Source: Rhizobium sp. SL42
GTDB taxonomy: Bacteria; Pseudomonadota; Alphaproteobacteria; Rhizobiales; Rhizobiaceae
NCBI RefSeq assembly: GCF_021729845.1
Contig: NZ_CP063397.1
Span: 1,750,001-1,814,000 of the forward strand
DNA length: 64,000 nt
Direction of reading: 5' to 3'
In this document: one piece after another, positions 54,934 through 62,856 of the stretch
Layout: each line of letters opens with the position of its first letter
Position numbering within the stretch: the first letter of the stretch is position 1
Position numbers and translations under genes: made by a program
Notes under the pieces: model-generated
Database searches by the model: none
Told to the model about the DNA's origin: nothing
What the model saw: only the letters and a program-made list of their open reading frames with translations

Positions 54934-55326
54934 ATGAGCGAAATCGTCACCCGCATCGCCGACAGCGTCGGCATTTCCCCGGATCTCGCCGAAAAGGCGC
55001 TCGGCATGATGCTCGGCTTCCTGCAGCGCGAAGCAGCCGACGGCCCGGTCGCCCGGATGATCGAAGCGATCCCTGGTGCTGCCGAACTCGTTGCCGCCCA
55101 CAACGGCGAAGGCTCCGGCGGCGGCGGTCTGCTCGGCGGTCTGATGAGCGCCATCGGCGGCGGCGGCATCATGGGTCTCGGCCAGCAGCTGATGGCCCAG
55201 GGCCTCGGCATGGGCGAAATCACCACGCTGGCCAAGGAAACCATGGCCGTTGCCCGCGAATACGCCGGCGCCGAAACCGTCGATGAAGTCATCGCCTCGG
55301 TCCCGGGCCTGAGCCAGTTCGTCTGA
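54934..55326 (+). CDS. DUF2267-like protein
   Basis: A 130-residue cytoplasmic protein. The N-terminal helical part (MSEIVTRIADSVGISPDLAEKALGMMLGFL) resembles DUF2267/DUF2780 helical domains; a glycine-rich linker (GEGSGGGGLLGGLMSAIGGGG) separates it from a second helical part (LAKETMAVAREYAGAETVDEVIASVPGLSQFV). AGGAGG precedes ATG 54934. The function is unknown. An intrinsic terminator follows. Confidence 0.75.
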   Translation: MSEIVTRIADSVGISPDLAEKALGMMLGFLQREAADGPVARMIEAIPGAAELVAAHNGEGSGGGGLLGGLMSAIGGGGIMGLGQQLMAQGLGMGEITTLAKETMAVAREYAGAETVDEVIASVPGLSQFV

Positions 55327-55347
55327 GTTGATCTGCAAGGTCGAAAT

Positions 55348-55386
55348 GCAAAAGCCGTCGGGGCGACTCGGCGGCTTTTGCGTTTT
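55348..55386 (+). terminator. Rho-independent terminator
   Basis: GCAAAAGCCG (55348-55357) pairs with CGGCTTTTGC (55372-55381), followed by GTTTT. A 10-bp stem after the DUF2267-like gene. Confidence 0.8.
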
Positions 55387-55419
55387 GGCCGTTCGTCGCC
55401 GCAGCGCCGGCGACTGCTC

Positions 55420-55475
55420 CTCTCCCCCTCGGGGGAGAGGGTGGCCGAGCGAAGCGGAGGCCGGGTGAGGGGAAA
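55420..55475. repeat. Palindromic intergenic repeat
   Basis: CTCTCCCCCTCGGGGGAGAG, then GGCCGAGCGAAGCGGAGGCC and GGGTGAGGGG. A close copy of the rhizobial module in a second sequence variant, upstream of the repeat protein gene. Confidence 0.7.
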
Positions 55476-55558
55476 CCACAGGCGCAATGCTATCCTGCGG
55501 TTGCAGGCAGCGTAACCCGCAGCTAGTCTCGCGATCACCTTGAACCTCTGGGGCCACC

Positions 55559-57505
55559 ATGCTGATCCGAACCTATGCCGACATCGAGAGACTGGAAGGT
55601 GAGGTCGCGCTCAGCCCCGCCGAAAAGAAACTGATCGAGGGCTGTAAGCATGGCGAACTGACCACCCTTGGCAATGGGACCCGGCCTAAGCGCCCGAGCA
55701 AAGCGCGAACCATCCGCGCCGACCTGCTGCGCTACCTGATCATCGGTGGCTGTGAGCAGTGCCGGGTGCACGAGAAGGGCGTGCAACTGGAGGGCGCCTG
55801 GATCGTGGGCGAGCTGGACCTCAGCTTTGCGTCTGCCAAGGGCGCGGTTCTATTGCTCCGATGCGCTTTCGCGGAATCTATCGTGGCTGATCAGGCCAAT
55901 TTCGATCGCCTGGTCCTCAATGGCAGCAGTCTGCCCGGCCTGAATGCGGGGGGCGCCAAGATAAAGGGCCAAGTCTTCCTCGACAATTTGAAGAGCACCG
56001 GCGAGGTCTCGCTTTCTGGCGCCGAGATCGGCGGTCAACTCTCGGCGGAGGAGGCCGAGTTGAATGGCGGCGAGGGTGCAGCCCTGAATGCGCAGGGCGC
56101 CACGATCAGGGGCGGCGCCTTCCTCGATAACTTGAAGAGCACGGGCGAGGTCTCGCTTTCTGGCGCCGAGATCGGCGCTGTCCTCTCGGCGAAGGAGGCC
56201 GAGTTGAATGGCGGGGAGGGCGATGCCCTGAATGCGCACAGCGCCACGATCAGGGGCGGCGTCTTCCTCGACAATTTGAAGAGCACCGGCGAGGTCTCGT
56301 TCGCCGGCGCCGAGATCGGCGGTCAACTCTCCGCGGAGGGGGCCGAGTTGAATGGCGGGGAGGGCAGGGCCCTGAATGCGCAGGGCGCCACGATCAGGGG
56401 CGGCACCTTCCTTCGCAAACTGAAGAGCACCGGTGAAGTCTCGTTTTCCGGCGCCGAGATCGGCGGTCAGCTATCGTTCAATGGCGCCGAGTTGAATGGC
56501 GGGGAGGGCATGGCCCTGAACGCGCAACGGATGACCGTCCTTAGTAGCCTTTTCTGGTGGAACATCAAACTCGTCACCGGAACAGTTCACCTTGATGCTG
56601 CGCATCTCGGCGATCTGGTGGACGACGAACAAAGCTGGAATACGGTGTCTTCGCTGGGGCTTGTTGGTATGACCTATGAAAACCTGGTCGGCCCTCACAA
56701 TCTCCCCTTCCGCAAACGTTGGCTCCAAAAAGGCGCAAGCCATGTGGGCCAGTTCCACCCCCAGCCCTATCAGCAACTCGCCAAATTCTACCGCGAGACC
56801 GGCCATCGCCATGAGGCGCGGGAAATTTTGATCGAGAAGGAGAGGGAACAGCGCATGGCCGTGCGGGCGTCAATCCGCAAAGGCAGACGCAAGGCCGAAA
56901 GCGATGTTCCATTTTCGGTGAAAACAGCTTTGCCGTGGTCGTGGGATGCAACCAGGCGCTGGATCAGCTTCTATCTGTCGCCCTGGCTGAGGATCGGTTG
57001 GAACTGGTTCTGGGATGTCCTCATCCGTTACATCGCCGGCTACGGCTACAAACCCTGGCTCAGCCTTGCCTGGCTTGCGGGTATGATCGGCATCATCTGG
57101 ACTGTTGCCTACTTCACATGGGACGCCGGTGACTTCGCGCCCAACTCTGCCATCGTCCTGACATCTCCCGAGTGGAAGGCTGTGGCAGATTTGCCCGAGG
57201 TCTATGCATCCCTCTCCGAAAACGAGAAGCAGATGATCGTGGAAGACATGACGCCTGCACATCCTTGGTCAAACTTCGATGCCCCCGGCAAGGACTACGA
57301 ATCCTTCTATTCCCTCGCCTACGCCCTCGATGTCGTCGTCCCCGTCCTCGATCTCGGCCAGACCGACGCCTGGGCGCCGTCCCCGGCGCGCGGCGACTGG
57401 GGCTACCGGATGTTCTACCTCCAGAAGATGTTCATCGTCCTCGGCTGGGTCGTCACCGCCATCGCCGCCGCCGCTATTTCCGGCATGATCCGCCGCGACG
57501 ACTGA
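55559..57505 (+). CDS. Membrane-anchored protein with four 48-residue tandem repeats
   Basis: A 648-residue protein of unknown function. Residues 1-132 are a helical and beta-like lead-in. Residues 133-324 hold four near-identical 48-residue units; each reads roughly FLDNLKSTGEVSLSGAEIGG, a variable SAE stretch, then AELNGGEG-ALNA. A partial fifth unit follows. The pattern recalls bactofilin or pentapeptide-like right-handed beta-solenoids. After a helical linker (residues about 390-430), the C-terminal 170 residues hold two clear membrane helices and an acidic segment between. In databases such proteins are sometimes labelled membrane-associated oxidoreductase without support here. DNA of the repeats is about as conserved as the protein. 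Confidence 0.85.
   Translation: MLIRTYADIERLEGEVALSPAEKKLIEGCKHGELTTLGNGTRPKRPSKARTIRADLLRYLIIGGCEQCRVHEKGVQLEGAWIVGELDLSFASAKGAVLLLRCAFAESIVADQANFDRLVLNGSSLPGLNAGGAKIKGQVFLDNLKSTGEVSLSGAEIGGQLSAEEAELNGGEGAALNAQGATIRGGAFLDNLKSTGEVSLSGAEIGAVLSAKEAELNGGEGDALNAHSATIRGGVFLDNLKSTGEVSFAGAEIGGQLSAEGAELNGGEGRALNAQGATIRGGTFLRKLKSTGEVSFSGAEIGGQLSFNGAELNGGEGMALNAQRMTVLSSLFWWNIKLVTGTVHLDAAHLGDLVDDEQSWNTVSSLGLVGMTYENLVGPHNLPFRKRWLQKGASHVGQFHPQPYQQLAKFYRETGHRHEAREILIEKEREQRMAVRASIRKGRRKAESDVPFSVKTALPWSWDATRRWISFYLSPWLRIGWNWFWDVLIRYIAGYGYKPWLSLAWLAGMIGIIWTVAYFTWDAGDFAPNSAIVLTSPEWKAVADLPEVYASLSENEKQMIVEDMTPAHPWSNFDAPGKDYESFYSLAYALDVVVPVLDLGQTDAWAPSPARGDWGYRMFYLQKMFIVLGWVVTAIAAAAISGMIRRDD
55955..56530 (+). 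repeat. Four tandem 144-bp repeats within a gene
   Basis: Units at 55955-56098, 56099-56242, 56243-56386 and 56387-56530, identical over long stretches such as TTGAAGAGCAC and GAGTTGAATGGCGG. Conserved third codon positions point to recent expansion or gene conversion rather than old protein repeats. Confidence 0.85.
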
Positions 57506-57705
57506 GCTTGCGCCCGGCATTTCCGCTCACGTCTCTCGTCTTGTGCTCCACCGGCCACCGGCCCTAGCCCGGCGGCCCAGCGCATAGGCACAGGCACGCA
57601 CCTAGGCGGGTTGAGCACCACAATCCCAAGCCCGGCTGCGGTCTCGATCCGGCAGCCAACACGCCACCCCAACGCGCCTATCTCCAAAACAAGCACGCCA
57701 CCTCA

Positions 57706-58584
57706 TCACGCCACGGCGTGTGAGGCCTGCACGTCGCGGACGGGCGGCAGTCCGAACAGGCGACCGTATTCGCGGGTAAACTGGGATACGCTTTCATATC
57801 CCACCTTGAAGGCGGCAACGCTTGCCGGCGCGCCCTCGGACATCATCAGCCTGCGGGCCTCGATCAGGCGCAGATGTTTCTGGAATTGCAGGGGAGACAG
57901 CGAGGTCACGGCCCGGAAATGATGGTGAAACGAGGACACGCCCATCCCGGAGACCGACGCCAATCGTTTCACCGGGATCGTTTCGGCATAGTCATGCCGC
58001 AAGACGGCGACCGCGCGTGCCACGCGTTCGACATGGCTTCCCATCATGCCCAGACGTCGGATCGCATCGCCATGACGCCCCGCCAGCAACCAGTAGTGCA
58101 TCTCGCGCAAAAGCTGGCTTTGCAGCACGGGGCGGGAGGAGGGCCTATCAAGCAGGCGCATCAGTCGGAATGCCGCGTCTGACACCTCGGCATCCGTCGG
58201 GCCGACCTTGACCGCGGCCTGGTCGCCGACCTGTGCGGCAATCATTTCCACGCCAAGCTCGGCAATGATCGCCGGATCGAGTTCCATCACCAGCGAATAA
58301 TAAGGCGAGGCGATACTGGCGCGGGTGATCTGACTCACCGTCGGCACATCGGCGGTGATCAGCAGCGTGTCTCCGGTGGCGAACGCATATTGCTGCGTTC
58401 CCATCGTCACCTGTTTTGCACCTTGCACGACAAGGCATGCCAGCGGCCGCGATATATCGTGCATCAGGTTGCTCGGTGCCGTCGCCCTGACGGTTGAAAG
58501 CCCGGGAATGGGTGTCAGGGCGATGCCTGTCGCGTTCGCATGGGCATCGGCATATCTGCGGACCGTATCGAAAAGCGTTTCCAT
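57706..58584 (-). CDS. AraC-family transcriptional regulator
   Basis: A 292-residue regulator. The N-terminal AraC_N type cupin (LACLVVQGAKQVTMGTQQYAF, ITADVPTVSQITRAS) and the C-terminal double helix-turn-helix (IPVKRLASVSGMGVSSFHHHFRAVTSLSPLQFQKHLRL, then SVAAFKVGYESVSQFTREYGRLFG) are both clear. ATG 58584 begins the family start METLFDTVRRYAD. It is divergent from an SDR gene, its probable target; AraC/SDR pairs of this kind are common in rhizobia. Confidence 0.92.
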   Translation of the reverse strand: METLFDTVRRYADAHANATGIALTPIPGLSTVRATAPSNLMHDISRPLACLVVQGAKQVTMGTQQYAFATGDTLLITADVPTVSQITRASIASPYYSLVMELDPAIIAELGVEMIAAQVGDQAAVKVGPTDAEVSDAAFRLMRLLDRPSSRPVLQSQLLREMHYWLLAGRHGDAIRRLGMMGSHVERVARAVAVLRHDYAETIPVKRLASVSGMGVSSFHHHFRAVTSLSPLQFQKHLRLIEARRLMMSEGAPASVAAFKVGYESVSQFTREYGRLFGLPPVRDVQASHAVA

Positions 58585-58748
58585 TCGGCGACCATACGCC
58601 TCGCTCAGGGGCGCGCCTAGTCCCGTTGGAGGATTAGGCAAGAGTTGACGAGATTCTGGCAACACGGCCTGATCGATCGAAGCGATAAAGCGGTCAGGCC
58701 ATATTGGGCCAGATCACATTGGGGTGGTCGCCAGGAAAGACATGGATC

Positions 58749-59504
58749 ATGACCAAGATTTCTCTGATCACGGGCAGCAGCCGTGGTCTCGGGCGCAACA
58801 CCGCGCTCAGTATCGCAAAGGGCGGCGGCGATGTTGTCGTCACCTATCACAGCCGGTCGGACGATGCCGATTCCGTCGTATCGGCCATTCGTTCAATGGG
58901 CCGCAAGGCGGTCGCCCTTCAGCTCGACACCGGCACGGTCGCCAGTTTCGATGCCTTTGTCGAGACGCTGCGCACAGCGCTCCGTGACACCTGGCAACGC
59001 GACAGCTTCGACGCCCTTGTCAACAATGCCGGTCATGGCGAGTATGCCCTTATCGGCGACACCACCGAACAGCAGTTCGATCGGCTCGTCGACGTCCACT
59101 TCAAGGGCGTATTCTTCCTGACCCAGAAACTGTTGCCGCTGCTTGCCGACGGCGGTCGCATCGTCAACCTGTCTTCCGGCCTGACACGCGTCTCGGCTCC
59201 CGGCTGGTCAGCCTACTCGGCGGTCAAGGCTGCGGTTGAAGTCCTCAGCGTCTACATGGCCAGGGAATTCGGCAGCCGCGGCATCGCGGTCAACACCGTC
59301 GCTCCCGGCGCGATCGAAACCGATTTCTTTGGCGGCGCCGTTCGCGACACGCCCGACTTCAACAAGTTCTTCGCCGACATGACTGCGCTGGGGCGTGTCG
59401 GGGTTGCCGACGATATTGGTCCGGTGATCGCCGGCTTGCTCAAGGATGACAACCGCTGGATCAACGCACAGCGTATCGAAGTGTCGGGCGGTCAGGGCAT
59501 CTAA
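58749..59504 (+). CDS. Short-chain dehydrogenase/reductase
   Basis: A 251-residue NAD(P)-dependent SDR with the cofactor motif TGSSRGLG (near residue 8), NNAG, catalytic Ser, then YSAVK with Tyr and Lys, and VNTVAPGAIETDF. The substrate is unknown. ATG 58749 has GGAAAG upstream. It is divergent from the AraC regulator and is followed by a strong convergent terminator. Confidence 0.94.
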   Translation: MTKISLITGSSRGLGRNTALSIAKGGGDVVVTYHSRSDDADSVVSAIRSMGRKAVALQLDTGTVASFDAFVETLRTALRDTWQRDSFDALVNNAGHGEYALIGDTTEQQFDRLVDVHFKGVFFLTQKLLPLLADGGRIVNLSSGLTRVSAPGWSAYSAVKAAVEVLSVYMAREFGSRGIAVNTVAPGAIETDFFGGAVRDTPDFNKFFADMTALGRVGVADDIGPVIAGLLKDDNRWINAQRIEVSGGQGI

Positions 59505-59564
59505 CCTGTGTGGGCTCCGCGCCAGGCAAGTCGCGGGGCCCGACCTTCTGCAAAATTGACCGGC

Positions 59565-59601
59565 GCGGCATCAATCCGCCTTTGCCGCGGATTGATGCCG
59601 C
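59565..59601. terminator. Bidirectional hairpin terminator
   Basis: GCGGCATCAATCCGC and GCGGATTGATGCCGC form a perfect 15-bp stem with a 7-nt loop between the convergent SDR and PIG-L genes. Confidence 0.8.
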
Positions 59602-59679
59602 CCGATAAAGCGCTCAATATTTGCAGCTTGGGCCTCGACGTTTGCCGACGATCGCACTTCTCCAAAAGGCAGCCGCCGC

Positions 59680-60558
59680 TCAAGCTTCTCTCGTCTTGTG
59701 CTTCGGCTGCTTGTGTTCCGGCCGCAGCAGGCCGTGGATCATCGTGCCGATCCGCCGTCTCAGGGTGCGCCACACCCGGCTCCACACCAGGGTCTGCTCG
59801 TCGAGAAAGATCACATTGACCGGCAGCGATGACATCGTGCGCACTTCGGGTCGCAATGGCCCGTCGGGATCGCGCACCTCGTAGAAACATTCATAATCCG
59901 GCCAGTTGTAGCCGTCTTCCCATGTCCAGCAGTTATGTGTCTGATAATGCTTCATTAGCTGTGCGCCAAGCGCCTTGTCAGTCGGCAGCATGGCGAAGGC
60001 CGGGCCGAGGCGAACGGTATTCCTCTCCATGAAGGACAGGACCCGGTCGCTGACATAATTGCTGACGAAAAGCCGGAAATCGCGCTGGCGCTTGATATGC
60101 GAGACGGCGCGGAACACCTGCACATGCTCTTCATGGCCGTATTCGCCCCACGGGTTATGGGTGACGACGATGTCTCCCGCGTCCAGATGCGCTTCAAGCG
60201 CTGCCGTCAGCAGGTGGAAGTTTTTCGCATAGGCATCGCTGTTGCGCTCACAGCGGATGCCATAGACGGTCTCCTCCGGCTTACGCCAGTTCGTCGTCTG
60301 GTAGGTATTGGATTCGACAATGGCGAGATCGACGACGGTCTTGAGCGGAAAGTCCTGGAAGACCGTCCGCCGCCCCAGGCTGATATCGCCGCTATTGGGG
60401 GCTTCGTTGTAGCAGATGATGATTTTCTTCGCCGATGCCAGGATCGAGCTGGCCCAGAGAATTTCGTCATCCGGGTGAGCCATGACGACCACGGCCCCGC
60501 TGAAATCATCCAGTGTCATCATCGAAAAGTCTTGTGCCCCACAATCATCGTGCCACAT
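59680..60558 (-). CDS. PIG-L family deacetylase-like protein
   Basis: A protein of up to 292 residues with the zinc-binding LmbE/PIG-L motifs AHPDDE (near 27) and HNPWGEYGHEEH (near 134). It is probably a deacetylase acting on an N-acetylglucosamine-type sugar or a related amide. No glycosyltransferase is adjacent to show a pathway. The start is uncertain: ATG 60558, or ATG 60522/60519, which begins closer to the family domain; no strong ribosome-binding site decides. Confidence 0.85.
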   Translation of the reverse strand: MWHDDCGAQDFSMMTLDDFSGAVVVMAHPDDEILWASSILASAKKIIICYNEAPNSGDISLGRRTVFQDFPLKTVVDLAIVESNTYQTTNWRKPEETVYGIRCERNSDAYAKNFHLLTAALEAHLDAGDIVVTHNPWGEYGHEEHVQVFRAVSHIKRQRDFRLFVSNYVSDRVLSFMERNTVRLGPAFAMLPTDKALGAQLMKHYQTHNCWTWEDGYNWPDYECFYEVRDPDGPLRPEVRTMSSLPVNVIFLDEQTLVWSRVWRTLRRRIGTMIHGLLRPEHKQPKHKTREA

Positions 60559-61005
60559 CGGCGTCCGTCATGGACCGGCCGGCGCGGCAGACACCGGCTG
60601 CAACCAACCGGCGTATCCATGCGTCACATCCATCGTCCCGCAGCGGCTGCCCGCATCGTCTCGATGGGCGCCTCCTGTCGCGCCATCAGAGCGCTTCGGG
60701 TAACATTGCTTGTCCGGCGATGAACCGGTGCTATCAGCAGTAGCAAAGGCATATTGTATTGAGATCCGGTTATCATGCCGGTGTTCTCCAGCGGATTTTG
60801 CCCGGATCGCGAATATGTGATCGAAAATGTTCGGACGGCAGCAGCTCGCATGCCACGCTTTTCCGATCCTGCTTGAAGAAGCGAGCTGCATGCGACCCGT
60901 GCCGGAGACTGCCGGCGCCGGGCGTCGTGCCAAGCCCCGGACTGCGGAAAAGACCGGCGGAGGCATCGATCGGTTCGCAGCGATCCGCAAGGGCGCCCTC
61001 GCGCG
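60559..61005. other. Intergenic region without a recognised gene
   Basis: About 447 bp between two minus-strand genes. Several short frames exist, none with a good start site or recognisable protein. The promoter of the PIG-L gene should lie here. No repeat of the rhizobial module is seen. Confidence 0.4.
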
Positions 61006-62847
61006 TCAGGCTATGCCGCGGTAGAACAGGTGGCGTCCGATCTTCCGTTCCATGAACGCGTTTGGAGATTTTCGCACCCAGTCGGGACTGCCGATCGATG
61101 TGGAGTGATAGTGCAGTACGGCGTCGGTCAGGTGATTGATCTTCCCGGCCAGGGCATCGCGTGCCACGACGAGGCATTCATCGAAGTGCTTATCCGCACC
61201 GGGTTGGAGATTGATGATCTGCGAACGGTTGGGATCACTGGCATTCCAGCAGGAAAATTGCGAGGGTTGCAGGCAGACCTCGATGATGCTGTCCGGATAG
61301 CGGTGGGACGCTTTGCGGTTCAGGATGACCTCGGCCACGGCCTGGCGCCCCATCTCGCTTTCGCTGCGTGCCTCGCCGTAAATCGTCCGCGCCAGAATCA
61401 GCTGCTCGTCGCCGGTCGGCATGTCCACTTGCGTCAGCGCCCGGATCGATGCGACCCGGCTGAGATCGAAAGGCTCGGTGCGCACGGTGTCGCCCTGGTT
61501 GCCGCCGATACAAGTCAACTTGCGGGAACTTTCCATCCGGCTGAGCGCGAAACAGGCATGCCCGGTTGTGCCGGTATCCTTGCCGGGATGCAGCACGACG
61601 ACTGCGCCTTCCAGTGCGGCCTGTACCTTGAGGTCAGTCAGCCCGCCCTTGCGCAACTCCACCGTTCCCCAGGTTTTCCAGCTTTTTGCCGTGGCGGCCT
61701 GTTTCACGACAGGAGCGCCTGCCTGTGTCAGGCACCAGGCGACGAAGGCACCGCACCACGGCTCTACCGTAGGCGGATGATGCTCTGTTGCGCTGAAATA
61801 GGCCTTCACCCTGGCCTTGCCGGCTGGCGTCGTTTCGCTGACATTGGCTCGTGCCCAGAACGTCTGCTCGGTCTGCGCGAAGGCCAGCCACGGCGTTCCA
61901 CCCCCAAGGGCGGTCACCGGCGGAATGGCAAATTCAGGAAAATGTTGTTTCAGCTTGGAAAAGCCGACCTGGAACGCTTCGTTCAACACGGCTGCGGTCT
62001 TCTCGACGAACTCGTCCACCGTGGTCACGTGGCCGGCCAGCCCCTGCTGCAGGAAGCGCTGCCGGCGGCCGATCAGCGCCTTCCGCTCGGCAGCCTTCGG
62101 AAAAAATTGTACAAGCGCGTCGGCAACCGGCGTCTGCGCATTGCCCTCGGCATGGATCCGGTCGATGGCAAATGCCGCCTCTGCACCCACCAGTCGCGAC
62201 TGGAAGAGAAGCAGGAAGCTTGGGATGAAGCTTTGCTCCGGCTCGGCAATGCCGGAGGTGACGGCCTCCGCCTCCAGAGTTTCCCAGTCTCGCTGCGTCA
62301 GGAACTGTGCTGCCGTCACCTGCGAGAGTGGGTTGTAGCGCTGAAACGGCCCATATCCGGCTTCCGGATTGGCGGCCACGAAGCTTGCCCATTCCTCCTC
62401 GGTAATCTGGAATGGCCCGATGGCCGACGTTCCAGGCAGCCGGTTGCCGAACTTCGTCAGGTCGCTTTCGATCCAGGCCAGCGCGATTAGATAGTCCGCA
62501 AGGATCGCCGGCGCCCCGTCCGTTTCGCTGGCATGTGCCTGGATTTCTATCCGTGCGCAGTGCTTGACGAATACGTCCTCGTCCACCGGCGGCACATCGA
62601 ATGTCTTCAACGGACCGATATGACCGATTTGGATCCAGCCGCTGTCGCCCACGGCGCCTGAGGTCGGTCTGTAGGTGACATGGCGCCATTCTTCGAGTGC
62701 CGATACGTTCTGATCTGACGAAAGGTCGAGGTAAATCGTGTCGTCGATGGAAAGGATGTTGACCAGAGCGGAGTCCGTCGATGGCTCTTGATAGAGCCGT
62801 GCCCGACGTTTCTGGCCAGACGCCACTACGACATAGACTTGCTCCAT
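61006..62847 (-). CDS. Multidomain peptidoglycan hydrolase (SH3, lysozyme-like, CHAP-like, SleB)
   Basis: A 613-residue protein with four parts. Residues 1-80: SH3-like (EQVYVVVASGQKRRARLYQ, DSGWIQIGHIG). Residues 90-230: lysozyme-like/lytic transglycosylase fold with catalytic-type Glu127 (AWIES) and GPFQI at 144-148. Residues 315-475: TIGR02594/CHAP-like amidase with Cys365 (WCGAFVAWC) and a histidine near 430 (TGHACF). Residues 480-610: SleB-type cell-wall hydrolase with Glu492 (TIYGEARSE), RQAVAEVILNR and HYHS. No signal peptide is seen, so export would need another route. It follows the unknown gene at 62857 by 9 bp. Confidence 0.9.
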   Translation of the reverse strand: MEQVYVVVASGQKRRARLYQEPSTDSALVNILSIDDTIYLDLSSDQNVSALEEWRHVTYRPTSGAVGDSGWIQIGHIGPLKTFDVPPVDEDVFVKHCARIEIQAHASETDGAPAILADYLIALAWIESDLTKFGNRLPGTSAIGPFQITEEEWASFVAANPEAGYGPFQRYNPLSQVTAAQFLTQRDWETLEAEAVTSGIAEPEQSFIPSFLLLFQSRLVGAEAAFAIDRIHAEGNAQTPVADALVQFFPKAAERKALIGRRQRFLQQGLAGHVTTVDEFVEKTAAVLNEAFQVGFSKLKQHFPEFAIPPVTALGGGTPWLAFAQTEQTFWARANVSETTPAGKARVKAYFSATEHHPPTVEPWCGAFVAWCLTQAGAPVVKQAATAKSWKTWGTVELRKGGLTDLKVQAALEGAVVVLHPGKDTGTTGHACFALSRMESSRKLTCIGGNQGDTVRTEPFDLSRVASIRALTQVDMPTGDEQLILARTIYGEARSESEMGRQAVAEVILNRKASHRYPDSIIEVCLQPSQFSCWNASDPNRSQIINLQPGADKHFDECLVVARDALAGKINHLTDAVLHYHSTSIGSPDWVRKSPNAFMERKIGRHLFYRGIA

Positions 62848-62856
62848 GGCCGGCTC

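Noticed and set aside
61030..62490. Plus-strand open frame of about 486 codons
   Set aside because: Antisense to the multidomain hydrolase gene, and not similar to any protein type.
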